NCBI GenBank assembly: GCA_040954595.2
Contig: CM082592.2
Coordinates: 806,001-870,000 of the forward strand
DNA: 64,000 nt
Reading direction: 5' to 3'
From: Balanoglossus misakiensis
Lineage: Eukaryota; Hemichordata
Shown piece after piece: positions 32,763-44,527 of this stretch. The notes under the pieces were generated by a model. It did no database searches. It was not told the DNA's origin and worked only from the letters and a program-made list of their open reading frames with translations. The number at the start of each line of letters is the position of its first letter. Position 1 is the stretch's first letter. A program made the translations under genes and the position numbers.

Positions 32763-34809
32763 CTGCAGTACTGCGGGGTAAGCTGACATCGGCGTACCGC
32801 ATATAATGTAGGGGGGGAACAGAACGGTTCAATACTACATTTATTAGATATCAGCTAATTTTGGACAATCATCTAAAATCTAAATCATTTTTTCATATTT
32901 GGATATCTGATGATGTATGAAATTTCCATTATATGTTAAAATGGTGCTGATTATAAAAAATGCACTCTGAATGAGCTGATTTAATACAAAATTGCGTTTT
33001 ATTCGTTTTTGCACCAAAAAGGTCATTTTTAGGCAAAACATTCTTTATTTTATTAATTCGGTGACCTGATCATATATAAAAAATTGCTTGTATGTTAAAA
33101 GTTTTTATGACTTTTAAAAGCAGTGACACTGGCGGCATTCAACACGAAAATAACAATTTTAGCCACAATTTGGTCAAAATGGTAAATTTTTGAAAATTAC
33201 AAAAAATACCTGTTTTCTACATTTTCGGAAATCTGATGGAGTATAGAATGCTCTTCGTATGTATATATCGATACAAATTCCACAAAAGACCGTCTAATTT
33301 GGCTCACTGCAGACAAAATTGCGTTTTACCAAATTTTCCTTGAAAATGTCATTTTTAGAAAAAAAAATAAAAAAACCTTTGTTCTTCGAATTTGGTGCCC
33401 TGATCATATATGACATGTTGATTGTATGTTAAGACTTTCGACCACTCCAAAAATGCAGAGATATTGACGGAATTCAAGAAAAAATAGCCATTTTGGCCAT
33501 ATTTTGACAAAAATGGAAAATTTTTAAAAAATCATAAAAAATTAACTCTTTTATTCATTTTCGGAAATATTATGGAGCATGAAGTGTCCTTCTCTTGTAA
33601 AAAGTGCTGTAAATTCCAGAAAAGGCGGTATAATTTGAATCACCCAAGACAAAATTACCATCTTCGACTTTTTTTCGAAAAATTGTCTTGTTTACGAAAT
33701 AAATAAGAATAAATTCTTTTCTTAGTTTCAAACGGGTAGAGATACTTTCCACACGGGTTTTCTAACATTGAATTCCCGTTCATCAACTCAGATTTCCTAC
33801 AGCATAAGTCGGCTAAAACCCTGACACTCTAGAGCAGAAACAGTTGCACACTGGTAACGTTGAACAAGTCGATTTTTCTACGGCCTGGCTCGGCTAAATC
33901 TCCGTCACAATATGACAGACACTAGCGTACGTTAGCAACGGTGATCAAGTCAGATTTTCTACGGCATGGCTTGGCTAAAGCCCCGGCACTCTAGAGCAGA
34001 AACACGCGTACAGAGACCACGTTGATCAAGTCTGATATCCTACGGCTTGGCTCGACTAAAACCCCGGCACACTATGACAGACACTAGCGTTTGTAAGCAA
34101 CGTTGATCAAGTCAGATTTCCTACGGCATGGCTTGGCTAAAGCCCTGGCACTATAGAGCAGAAACACGCGTACAGAGACCACGTTGATCTACTCACATTT
34201 CCTTCGGCCTGGCACGGCTGATGCCCCGGCACTATATATAGGACACAGACTGGCGTAAGTTAACAACGGTAATCACGTCGGGTTTCCTACGGCCTGGCTC
34301 AGCTGAAGCCCCGGCACTCTAGAGCAGAAACAGGCGTACATTGATCACGTTGATCAAGTCAGATTTCCTACGGCGTGACTCGGCTGGTGCACCGGCTCTA
34401 TATGACACAGACTGGCGTAAGTTATCAACGGTGATTACGTCGGATTTCCTACGGCCTGGTTTAGCTGAAGCCCCGGCACTTTAGAGCGGAAACACGCGTA
34501 CATTGACCACGATGATCAAGTCAGATCTCCTACGGCCTGGCTCGACTAAAACCCCGGCACACCATGACAGACACTAGCGTTCGTTAGCAACGGTGATCAA
34601 GTCGGATTTCCTTCGGCCTGGCTCTGCAAAAGACCCGACACTCTAGTACAAAGACGTTGGCTAAGTCGGGCAAACCGAAGAGGGAAAGTCACAGCGGGTC
34701 AACACTCGACATTTGTTCGGGTAGGACTGCATTATTACCTGTCAATTTATAGAGAAAGCTCGAATTTAACCAGGGCGTTTCAAACACCGACGTTAGTTGG
34801 GGGCACGGC
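32763..34809 (+). repeat. Satellite monomer 17, full-length reference (2047 bp)
   Basis: A good type example: box 32763, G tract, AT half to ~33770, ~11 sub-repeats to ~34650, tail to 34809. ACAAAATT landmarks at 32986, 33313 and 33649 mark the ~330-bp internal period. CTGCAG occurs at 32763 and 33307 within the monomer. It is the + arm of an inverted pair with 42478-44527 (coordinate sum 77287). Confidence 0.92.
33780..34650 (+). repeat. ~81-bp sub-repeat array, about 11 copies
   Basis: Normal copy number for a full monomer. One sub-repeat (~34220) has CACTATATATAGGACACAG where the others have CTCTAGAGC or TATGACAG. Confidence 0.88.
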
Positions 34810-35125
34810 CTGCAGTACTGCCGGGTAAGCTGACATCGGCGTACCGCAAGTAATGTAGGGGGGGGGAACAGAACGGTTCAATACTACATTTATCAGATAT
34901 CAGCTAATTTTGGACAATCATCTTATTAATTTTTCTAATTAATTTTTTCATATTTGGATATCTGATGATGTATGAAATTTCCATTATACGTAAAAATGGT
35001 GCTGTCACAGCGGGTCAACACTCGTCATTTGTTCGGGTAGGACTGCATTATTACCTGTCAATTTATAGAGAAAGCTCGAATTTAACCAGGGCGTTTCAAA
35101 CACCGACGTTAGTTGGGGGCACGGC
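34810..35125 (+). repeat. Mini-monomer, 316 bp
   Basis: Plus-orientation twin of 27092-27408: CGTAAAAATGGTGCTG joined to TCACAGCGGG at ~35004. Flanked by full monomers on both sides. Confidence 0.88.
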
Positions 35126-36420
35126 CTGCAGTACTGCCGGGTATGCTGACATCGGCGTACCGCATATAATGTAGGGGGGGGGGGGGGGGAACAGAACGGT
35201 TCAATACTACATTTATTAGATATCAGCTAATTTTGGACAATCATCTAAAATCTAAATCATTTTTTCATATTTGGATATCTGATGATGTATAAAATTTCCA
35301 TTATATGTAAAAAATGGTGCTGATTATAAAAATGCACTCTGAATGAGCTGATTTAATACAAAATTCTGTTTCTATTCGTTTTTGCACCAAAAAGGTCATT
35401 TTTAGGCAAACATTCTTTATTTTTTTAATTCGATGACCTGATCATATATAAACAATTGCTTGTATGTTAAAAGTTTTTATGACTTTTAAAAGCAGTGAAA
35501 CTGGCGGCATTCAACACGAAAATAACAATTTTAGCCACAATTTGGTCAAAATGGTAAATTTTTGAAAATTACAAAAAATACCTGTTTTCTACATTTTCGG
35601 AAATCTGATGGAGTATAGAATGCTCTTCGTATGTATATATCGATACAAATTCCACAAAAGACCGTCTAATTTGGCTCACTGCAGACAAAATTGCGTTTTA
35701 CTAAATTTTCCTGGAAAATGTCATTTTTAGAAAAAAAATAAAAAAACCTTTGTTCTTCGAATTTGGTGCCCTGATCATATATGACATGTTGATTGTATGT
35801 TAAAACTTTCGACCACTCCAAAAATGAAGAGATATTGACGGAATTCAAGAAAAATAGCCATTTTGGCCATATTTTGACAAAAATGGTAAATTTTTAATAA
35901 ATCATAAAAAATTAACTCTTTTCTTCATTTTCGGAAATATTATGGAGCATGAAGTGTCGTTCTCTTGTAAAAAGTGCTGCAAATTCCAGAAAAGGCGGTA
36001 AAATTTGAATCACCCAAGACAAAATTACCATTTTCGACTTTTTTCGAAATATTGTCTTTTTTTACAAATTAATAAGAATTAATTCTTTTCTTTGTTTCAA
36101 ACGGGTAGAGATACTTTCCACACGGGTTTTCTAACAATGAATTCCCGTTCATCAACTCAGATTTCCTACAGCATAAGTCGGCTAAAACCCTGACACTCTA
36201 GAGCAGAAACAGTTGCACAAATGGTAACGTTGAACAAGTCGATTTTTCAACGGCGTGGCTCGGCTAAATCTCCGTCACAATATGACAGACACTAGCGTAC
36301 GTTAGCAACGGTGATCAAGTCAGATTTTCTACGGCATGGCTTGGATAAAGCCCCGGCACTCTAGAGCAGAAACACGCGTACAGAGACCACGTTGATCAAG
36401 TCTGATCTCCTACGGCTTGG
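35126..36420 (+). repeat. Satellite monomer 18, cut by BEL fragment C
   Basis: G tract of about 14, CAGTGAAACTGGCGG and GATGTATAAAATTTC variants as in monomers 9 and 13 (inverted). It ends in the third or fourth sub-repeat at CTACGGCTTGG, the same satellite base as at the joints 19472/19473 and 25804/25805. Confidence 0.88.
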
Positions 36421-37328
36421 ATTTTGTTTTGGCGGGAAAGACATGTCATTGGGTGATTAACTAGGCCTCTGATTGGGCTAAAATACTCAGCTCTGATTGG
36501 CTCAAAGTATCCGAGCTGTGATCCTCAAAATGACTCATGGTCAGAGTTTTTAGCATCTCCGATATTCTCCCGGGCCGCAAAAATGAACAAGAAATCAAGA
36601 ATAAACTAGAAAATTCTGAAATACATGCAAACTAGAAAAATCAGATTGTCCATTGTTCGATTGTCATTGAAACACAGACAATGTCAATGTCCACTTCATG
36701 TCGATACGGAGCGCGAGTTCACTTCCAGCGGGAAGAGTTTGCTCACTGGCCTTGTGGTGTGTCCCTTGGCCGTTCTGATTTCCGCTGATCGGACTAGGTT
36801 GTCGCGTCCGTAGTTCAATCGTTCCACCGTAGCCAAAGTCCATTCCAGGCGTCGTTTGACGTCTTCATGTACAAGGACCACGTCCCCAACCTGTATCTTG
36901 TTGCCGGGACTCCCTATTGGCGAGTGGTTTTCACGTAGCGCGGGCAAATATTCCGATACCCATCGTCGCCAAAATCGCGTCTGGAGCGTAGTCATCAGAG
37001 TGTAGCGCTTGTTTAGATCGCTATGGTTACCGTAGGTCGGGTCGGTGAGTTCATCGTCTTTGACGGTGAGATAAGGTACCGTTGTCAAGGGGCGTCCGTG
37101 TAATAAATGAGCGGGCGTCAACGGCACGGCGTCTTCAGCATCCGAAGAAACATATGTGATCGGTCGGTCGTTTATTACGGCCTCAACTTCGGTCAGTAAG
37201 GTATACAGTTCATTGAATGTCACGGAGGCGCGTCCTAAGACCTTCTTTATTGCGGTCTTAGTTATTCCGATTAGCCGTTCCCAGAATCCCCCGAACCAAG
37301 GGGCTCGTTTCGGGATGAAGTTCCACTG
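36421..37328 (-). mobile_element. BEL family 2 fragment C, inverted, longest copy (908 bp)
   Basis: From the minus strand: integrase part, stop, polypurine tract, partial LTR to 36421. It extends ~135 bp further into the integrase core than copies A and B and joins satellite at AGAGATACTTTCC (37329). Confidence 0.88.
36696..37328 (-). pseudogene. BEL family 2 integrase, C-terminal part, copy C
   Basis: About 210 codons starting at QWNFIPKRAPWFGGFWERLI, so it keeps the last catalytic residue (E in GGFWERL) and the helix after it, then the same C-terminal domain as A and B. The zinc region and the two catalytic D residues are absent. The frame enters from satellite (a chance ATG at 37341-37343). 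It has the most information on family 2 in this window and is probably closer to the original insertion than A/B. Confidence 0.9.
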
Positions 37329-38890
37329 AGAGATACTTTCCACACGGGTTTTCTAACATTGAATTCCCGTTCATCAACTCAGATTTCCTACAGCATAAGT
37401 CGGCTAAAAACCCTGACACTCTAGAGCAGAAACAGTTGCACACTGGTAACGTTGAACAAGTCGATTTTTCTACGGCCTGGCTCGGCTAAATCTCCGTCAC
37501 AATATGACAGACACTAGCGCACGTTAGCAACGGTGATCAAGTCAGATTTTCTACGGCATGGCTGGGATAAAGCCCCGGCACTCTGGAGCAGAAACACGCG
37601 TACAGAGACCACGTTGATCAAGTCTGATCTCCTACGGCTTGGCTCGACTAAAACCCCGGCACACTATGACAGACACTAGCGTTCGTTAGCAACGTTGATC
37701 AAGTCAGATTTCCTACGGCATGGCTTGGCTAAAGCCCTGGCACTCTAGAGCAGAAACACGCGTACAGAGACCACGTTGATCTACTCCCATTTCCTTCGGC
37801 CTGGCACAGCTGATGCCCCGGCACTATATATAGGACACAGACTGGCGTAAGTTAACAACGGTAATCACGTCGGGTTTCCTACGGCCTGGCTCAGCTGAAA
37901 CCCCGGCACTCTAGAGCAGAAACAGGCGTACATTGACCACGTTGATCAAGTCAGATGTCCTACGGCGTGACTCCGCTGGTGCACCGGCTCTATATGACAC
38001 AGACTGGCGTAAGTTATCAACGGTGATTACGTCGGATTTCCTACGGCCTGGTTTAGCTCAAGCCCCGGCACTTTAGAGCGGAAACACGCGTACATTAACC
38101 ACGATGATCAAGTCAGATCTCCAACGGCTTGGCTCGACTAAAACCCCGGCACACTATGACAGACACTAGCGTTCGTTAGCAACGTTGATCAAGTCAGATT
38201 TCCTACGGCATGGCTTGGCTAAAGCCCTGGCACTCTAGAGCAGAAACACGCGTACATAGACCACGTTGATCTACTCACATTTCCTTCGGCCTGGCACGGC
38301 TGATGCCCCGGCACTATATATAGGACACAGACTGGCGTAAGTTAACAACGGTAATCACGTCGGGTTTCCTACGGCCTGGCTCAGATGAAGCCCCGGCACT
38401 CTAGAGCAGAAACAGGCGTACAGTGACCACGTTGATCAAGTCAGATTTCCTACGGCGTGACTCGGCTGGTGCACCGGCTCTATATGACACAGACTGGCGT
38501 AAGTTATCAACGGTGATTACGTCGGATTTCCTACGGCCTGGTTTAGCTGAAGCCCCGGCTCTTTAGAGCTGAAACACGCGTACATTGACCACGATGATCA
38601 AGTCAGATCTCCTACGGCCTGGCTCGACTAAACCCCGGCACACCATGACAGACACTAGCGTTCGTTAGCAACGGTGATCAAGTCGGATTTCCTTCGGCCT
38701 GGCTCTGCAAAAGACCCGACACATTAGTACAAAGACGTTGGCTAAGTCGGGCAAACCGAAGAGGGAAAGTCACAGCGGGTCAACACTCGATATTTGGTCG
38801 GGTAGGACTGCATTATTGCCTGTCAATTTATAGAGAAAGCCCGAATTTAACCAGGGCGTTTCAAACACCGACGTTAGTTGGGGGCACGGC
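37329..38890 (+). repeat. Satellite monomer 19, sub-repeat half only
   Basis: Starts at the end of the AT half and carries ~17 sub-repeats. CTCGACTAAA landmarks at 37643, 38133 and 38623 (spacing 490, 490) show two full hexamers, an expansion intermediate between monomer 1 and the standard monomer. Confidence 0.88.
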
Positions 38891-40777
38891 CTGCAGTACT
38901 GCCGGGTAAGCTGACATCGGCGTACCGCATATAATGTAGGGGGGGGAACAGAACGGTTCAATACTACATTTATTAAATATCAGCTAATTTTGGACAATCA
39001 TCTAAAATCTAAATCATTTTTTCATATTTGGATATCTGATGATGTATGAAATTTCCATTATATGTAAAAATGGTGCTGATTATAAAAAATGCACTCTGAA
39101 TGAGCTGATTTAATACAAAATTGCGTTTTATTCGTTTTTGCACCAAAAAGGTCATTTTTAGGCAAAACATTCTTTATTTTTTTAATTCGGTGACCTGATC
39201 ATATATAAACAATTGCTTGTATGTTGAAAGTTTTTATGACTTTTAAAAGCAGTGACACTGGCGGCATTCAACACGAAAATAACAATTTTAGCCACAATTT
39301 GGTCAAAATGGTAAATTTTTGAAAATTACAAAAAATACATGTTTTCTACATTTTCGGAAATCAGATGGAGTATAGAATGCTCTTCGTATGTATATATCGA
39401 TACAAATTCCACAAAAGACCGTCTAATTTGGCTCACTGCAGACAAAATTGCGTTTTACCAAATTTTCCTTGAAAATGTCATTTTTAGAAAAAAAAATAAA
39501 AAAAACCTTTGTTCTTCGAATTTGGTGCCCTGATCATATATGACATGTTGATTGTATGTTAAAACTTTCGACCACTCCAAAAATGCAGAGATATTGACGG
39601 AATTCAAGAAAAAATAGCTATTTTGGCCATATTTGGACAAAAATGGTAAATTTTTAATAAATCATAAAAAATTAACTCTTTTCTTTATTTTCGGAAATAT
39701 TATGGAGCATGAAGTGTCGTTCTCTTGTAAAAAGTGCTGCAAATTCCAGAAAAGGCGGTAAAATTTGAATCACCCAAGACAAAATTACCATTTTCGAATT
39801 TTTTTCGAAATATTGTCTTTTTTACAAAATAAATAAGAATAAATTCTTTTCTTAGTTTCCAACGGGTAGAGATACTTTCCACACGGGTTTTCTAACAATG
39901 AATTCCCGTTCATCAACTCAGATTTCCTACAGCATAAGTCGGCTAAACCCCTGACACTCTAGAGCAGAAACAGTTGCACACTGGTAACGTTGAACAAGTC
40001 GATTTTTCTACGGCCTGGCTCGGCTAAATCTCCGTCACAATATGACAGACACTAGCGTACGTTAGCAACGGTGATCAAGTCAGATTTTCTACGGCATGGC
40101 TTGGATAAAGCCCCGGCACTCTAGAGCAGAAACACGCGTACAGAGACCACGTTGATCAAGTCTGATCTCCTACGGCTTGGCTCGACTAAAACCCCGGCAC
40201 ACTATGACAGACACTAGCGTTCGTTAGCAACGGTGATCAAGTCAGATTTCCTACGGCATGGCTTGGCTAAAGCCCTGGCACTCTAGAGCAGAAACACGCG
40301 TACAGAGACCACGTTGATCTACTCACATTTCCTTCGGCCTGGCACGGCTGATGCCCCGGCACTATATATAGGACACAGACTGGCGTAAGTTAACAACGGT
40401 AATCACGTCGGGTTTCCTACGGCCTGGCTCAGCTGAAGCCCCGGCACTTTAGAGCGGAAACACGCGTACATTGACCACGATGATCAAGTCAGATCTCCTA
40501 CGGCCTTGCTCGACTAAAACCCCGGCACACCATGACAGACACTAGCGTTCGTTAGCAACGGTGATCAAGTCGGATTTCCTTCGGCCTGGCTCTGCAAAAG
40601 ACCCGACACTCTAGTACAAAGACGTTGGCTAAGTCGGGCAAACCGAAGAGGGAAAGTTACAGCGGGTCAACACTCGACATTTGTTCGGGTAGGACTGCAT
40701 TATTGCCTGTCAATTTATAGAGGAAGCCCGAATTTAACCAGGGCGTTTCAAACACCGACGTTAGTTGGGGGCACGGC
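38891..40777 (+). repeat. Satellite monomer 20 (1.89 kb)
   Basis: From ~39870 onward it matches 13700-14613 (offset ~26163): CTAAACCCCTGAC, GTTACAGCGGG, TATAGAGGAAGC. Its AT half is of another subtype. Confidence 0.9.
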
Positions 40778-42199
40778 CTGCAGTACTGCCGGGTAAGCTG
40801 ACATCGGCGTACCGCATATAATGTAGGGGGGGGGGGAACAGAACGGTTCAATACTACATTTATTAGATATCAGCTAATTTTGGACAATCATCTAAAATCT
40901 AAATAATTTTTTCATATTTGGATATCTGATGATGTATGAAATTTCCATTAAATGTTAAAATGGTGCTGATTATAAAAAATGCACTCTGAATGAGCTGATT
41001 TAATACAAAATTGCGTTTTATTCGTTTTTGCACCAAAAAGGTAATTTTTAGGCAAAACATTCTTTATTTTTATAATTCGGTGACCTGATCATATATAAAC
41101 AATTGCTTGTATGTTAAAAGTTTTTATGACTTTTAAAAGCAGTGACACTGGCGGCATTCAACACGAAAATAACAATTTTAGCCACAATTTGGTCAAAATG
41201 GTAAATTTTTGAAAATTATAAAAAATACCTGTTTTCTACATTTTCGGAAATCTGATGGAGTATAGAATGCTCTTCGTATGTATATATCGATACAAGTTCC
41301 ACAAAAGACCGTCTAATTTGGCTCACTGCAGACAAAATTGCGTTTTACCAAATTTTCCTTGAAAATGTCATTTTTAGAAAAAAAAATAAAAAAACCTTTG
41401 TTCTTCGAATTTGGTGCCCTGATCATATATGACATGTTGATTGTATGTTAAAACTTTCGACCACTCCAAAACTGCAGAGATATTGACGGAATTCAAGAAA
41501 AAATAGCCATTTTGGCCATATTTTGACAAAAATGGTAAATTTTTAAAAAATCATAAAAAATTAACTTTTTTCTTCATTTTCGGAAATATTATGGAGCATG
41601 AAGTGTCGTTCTCTTGTAAAAAGTGCTGCAAATTCCAGAAAAGGCGGTATAATTTCAATCACCCAAGACAAAATTACCATTTTCGACTTTTTTTCGAAAA
41701 ATTTTCTTTTTTACAAAATAAATAAGAATACATTCTTTTCTTAGTTTCAAACGGGTAGAGATACTTTCCACACGGGTTTTCTAACATTGAATTCCCGTTC
41801 ATCAACTCAGATTTCCTACAGCATAAGTCGGCTAAAACCCTGACACTCTAAAGCAGAAACAGTTGCACACTGGTAACGGTGAACATGTCGATTTTTCTAC
41901 GGCCTGGCTCGGCTTAATCTCCGTCACAATATGACAGACACTAGCGTACGTTAGCAACGGTGATCAAGTCAGATTTTCAACGGCATGGCTTGGATAAAGC
42001 CCCGGCACTCTAGAGCAGAAACACGCGTACAGAGACCACGGTGATCAAGTCTGATCACCTACGGCTTGGCTCGACTAAAAGCCCGGCACACTATGACAGA
42101 CACTAGCGTTCGTTAGCAACGTTGATCAAGTGAGATTTCCTACGGCATGGCTTGGCTAAAGCCCTGGCACTCTAGAGCAGAAACACGCGTACAGAGACA
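40778..42199 (+). repeat. Satellite monomer 21, truncated at inversion
   Basis: Matches 14614-15805 (AAAACTGCAGAG at 41468, AATACATTC, GGTGAACATGTCG), then continues with ~3 more sub-repeats to CGTACAGAGAC, where it meets inverted sequence AAATTCGAGC. Confidence 0.9.
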
Positions 42200-42477
42200 A
42201 ATTCGAGCTTTCTCTATAAATTGACAGGTAATAATGCAGTCCTACCCGAACAAATGTCGAGTGTTGACCCGCTGTGACAGCACCATTTTTACGTATAATG
42301 GAAATTTCATACATCATCAGATATCCAAATATGAAAAAATTAGTTAGAAAAATTAATAAGATGATTGTCCAAAATTAGCTGATATCTGATAAATGTAGTA
42401 TTGAACCGTTCTGTTCCCCCCCCCCCCCCTACATTACTTGCGGTACGCCGATGTCAGCTTACCCGGCAGTACTGCAG
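42200..42477 (-). repeat. Mini-monomer, partial, inverted
   Basis: Same private joint as 27092-27408 (GCTGTGACAGCACCATTTT), beginning at the base equivalent to 27134. C tract of ~14. Confidence 0.85.
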
Positions 42478-44527
42478 GCCGTGCCCCCAACTAACGTCGG
42501 TGTTTGAAACGCCCTGGTTAAATTCGAACTTTCTCTATAAATTGACAGGTAATAATGCAGTCCTACCCGAACAAATGTCGAGTGTTGACCCGCTGTGACT
42601 TTCCCTCTTCGGTTTGCCCGACTTAGCCAACGTCTTTGTACTAGAGTGTCGGGTCTTTTGCAGAGCCAGGCCGAAGGAAATCCGACTTGATCACCGTTGC
42701 TAACGAACGCTAGTGTCTGTCATGGTGTGCCGGGGTTTTAGTCGAGCCAGGCCGTAGGAGATCTGACTTGATCATCGTGGTCAATGTACGCGTGTTTCCG
42801 CTCTAAAGTGCCGGGGCTTCAGCTAAACCAGGCCGTAGGAAATCCGACGTAATCACCGTTGATAACTTACGCCAGTCTGTGTCATATAGAGCCGGTGCAC
42901 CAGCCGAGTCACGCCGTAGGAAATCTGACTTGATCAACGTGATCAATGTACGCCTGTTTCTGCTCTAGAGTGCCGGGGCTTCAGCTGAGCCAGGCCGTAG
43001 GAAACCCGACGTGATTACCGTTGTTAACTTACGCCAGTCTGTGTCCTATATATAGTGCCGGGGCATCAGCCGTGCCAGGCCGAAGGAAATGTGAGTAGAT
43101 CAACGTGGTCTCTGTACGCGTGTTTCTGCTCTATAGTGCCAGGGCTTTAGCCAAGCCATGCCGTAGGAAATCTGACTTGATCAACGTTGCTTACAAACGC
43201 TAGTGTCTGTCATAGTGTGCCGGGGTTTTAGTCGAGCCAAGCCGTAGGAGATCAGACTTGATCAACGTGCTCTCTGTACGCGTGTTTCTGCTCTAGAGTG
43301 CCGGGGCTTTATCCAAGCCATGCCGTAGAAAATCTGACTTGATCACCGTTGCTAACGTACGCTAGTGTCTGTCATATTGTGACGGAGATTTAGCCGAGCC
43401 AGGCCGTAGAAAAATCGACTTGTTCAACGTTACCAGTGTGCAACTGTTTCTGCTCTAGAGTGTCAGGGTTTTAGCCGACTTATGCTGTAGGAAATCTGAG
43501 TTGATGAACGGGAATTCAATGTTAGAAAACCCGTGTGGAAAGTATCTCTACCCGTTTGAAACTAAGAAAAGAATTTATTCTTATTTATTTCGTAAACAAG
43601 ACAATTTTTCGAAAAAAAGTCGAAGATGGTAATTTTGTCTTGGATGATTCAAATTATACCGCCTTTTCTGGAATTTACAGCACTTTTTACAAGAGAAGGA
43701 CAATTCATGCTCCATAATATTTCCGAAAATGAAGAAAAGAGTTAATTTTTTATGTTTTTTTAAAAATTTTCCATTTTTGTCAAAATATGGCCAAAATGGC
43801 TATTTTTTCTTGAATTCCGTCAATATCTCTGCATTTTTGGAGTGGTCGAAAGTCTTAACATACAATCAACATGTCATATATGATCAGGGCACCAAATTCG
43901 AAGAACAAAGGTTTTTTTATTTTTTTTTCTAAAAATGACATTTTCAAGGAAAATTTGTTAAAACGCAATTTTGTCTGCAGTGAGCCAAATTAGACGGTCT
44001 TTTGTGGAATTTGTATAGATATATACATACGAAGAGCATTCTATACTCCATCAGATTTCCGAAAATGTAGAAAACAGGTATTTTTTGTAATTTTCAAAAA
44101 TTTACCATTTTGACCAAATTGTGGCTAAAATTGTTATTTTCGTGTTGAATGCCGCCAGTGTCACTGCTTTTAAAAGTCATAAAAACTTTTAACATACAAG
44201 CAATTTTTGATATATAATCAGGTCACCGAATTAATAAAATAAAGAATGTTTTGCCTAAAAATGACCTTTTTGGTGCAAAAACGAATAAAACGCAATTTTG
44301 TATTAAATCAGCTCATTCAGAGTGCATTTTTTATAATCAGCACCATTTTAACATTTAATGGAAATTTCATACATCATCAGATATCCAAATATGAAAAAAT
44401 GATTTAGATTTTAGATGATTGTCCAAAATTAGCTGATATCTAATAAATGTAGTATTGAACCGTTCTGTTCCCCCCCCCCTACATTATATGCGGTACGCCG
44501 ATGTCAGCTTACCCGGCAGTACTGCAG
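42478..44527 (-). repeat. Satellite monomer 22 (2050 bp)
   Basis: Mirror copy of 32763-34809. Shared rarities: TTAACATTTAATGG, TTTTTGATATATAATCAGG, GAATTAATAAAAT, GTTGCTTACAAACG, GATCAACGTGATCAATG. Confidence 0.92.
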
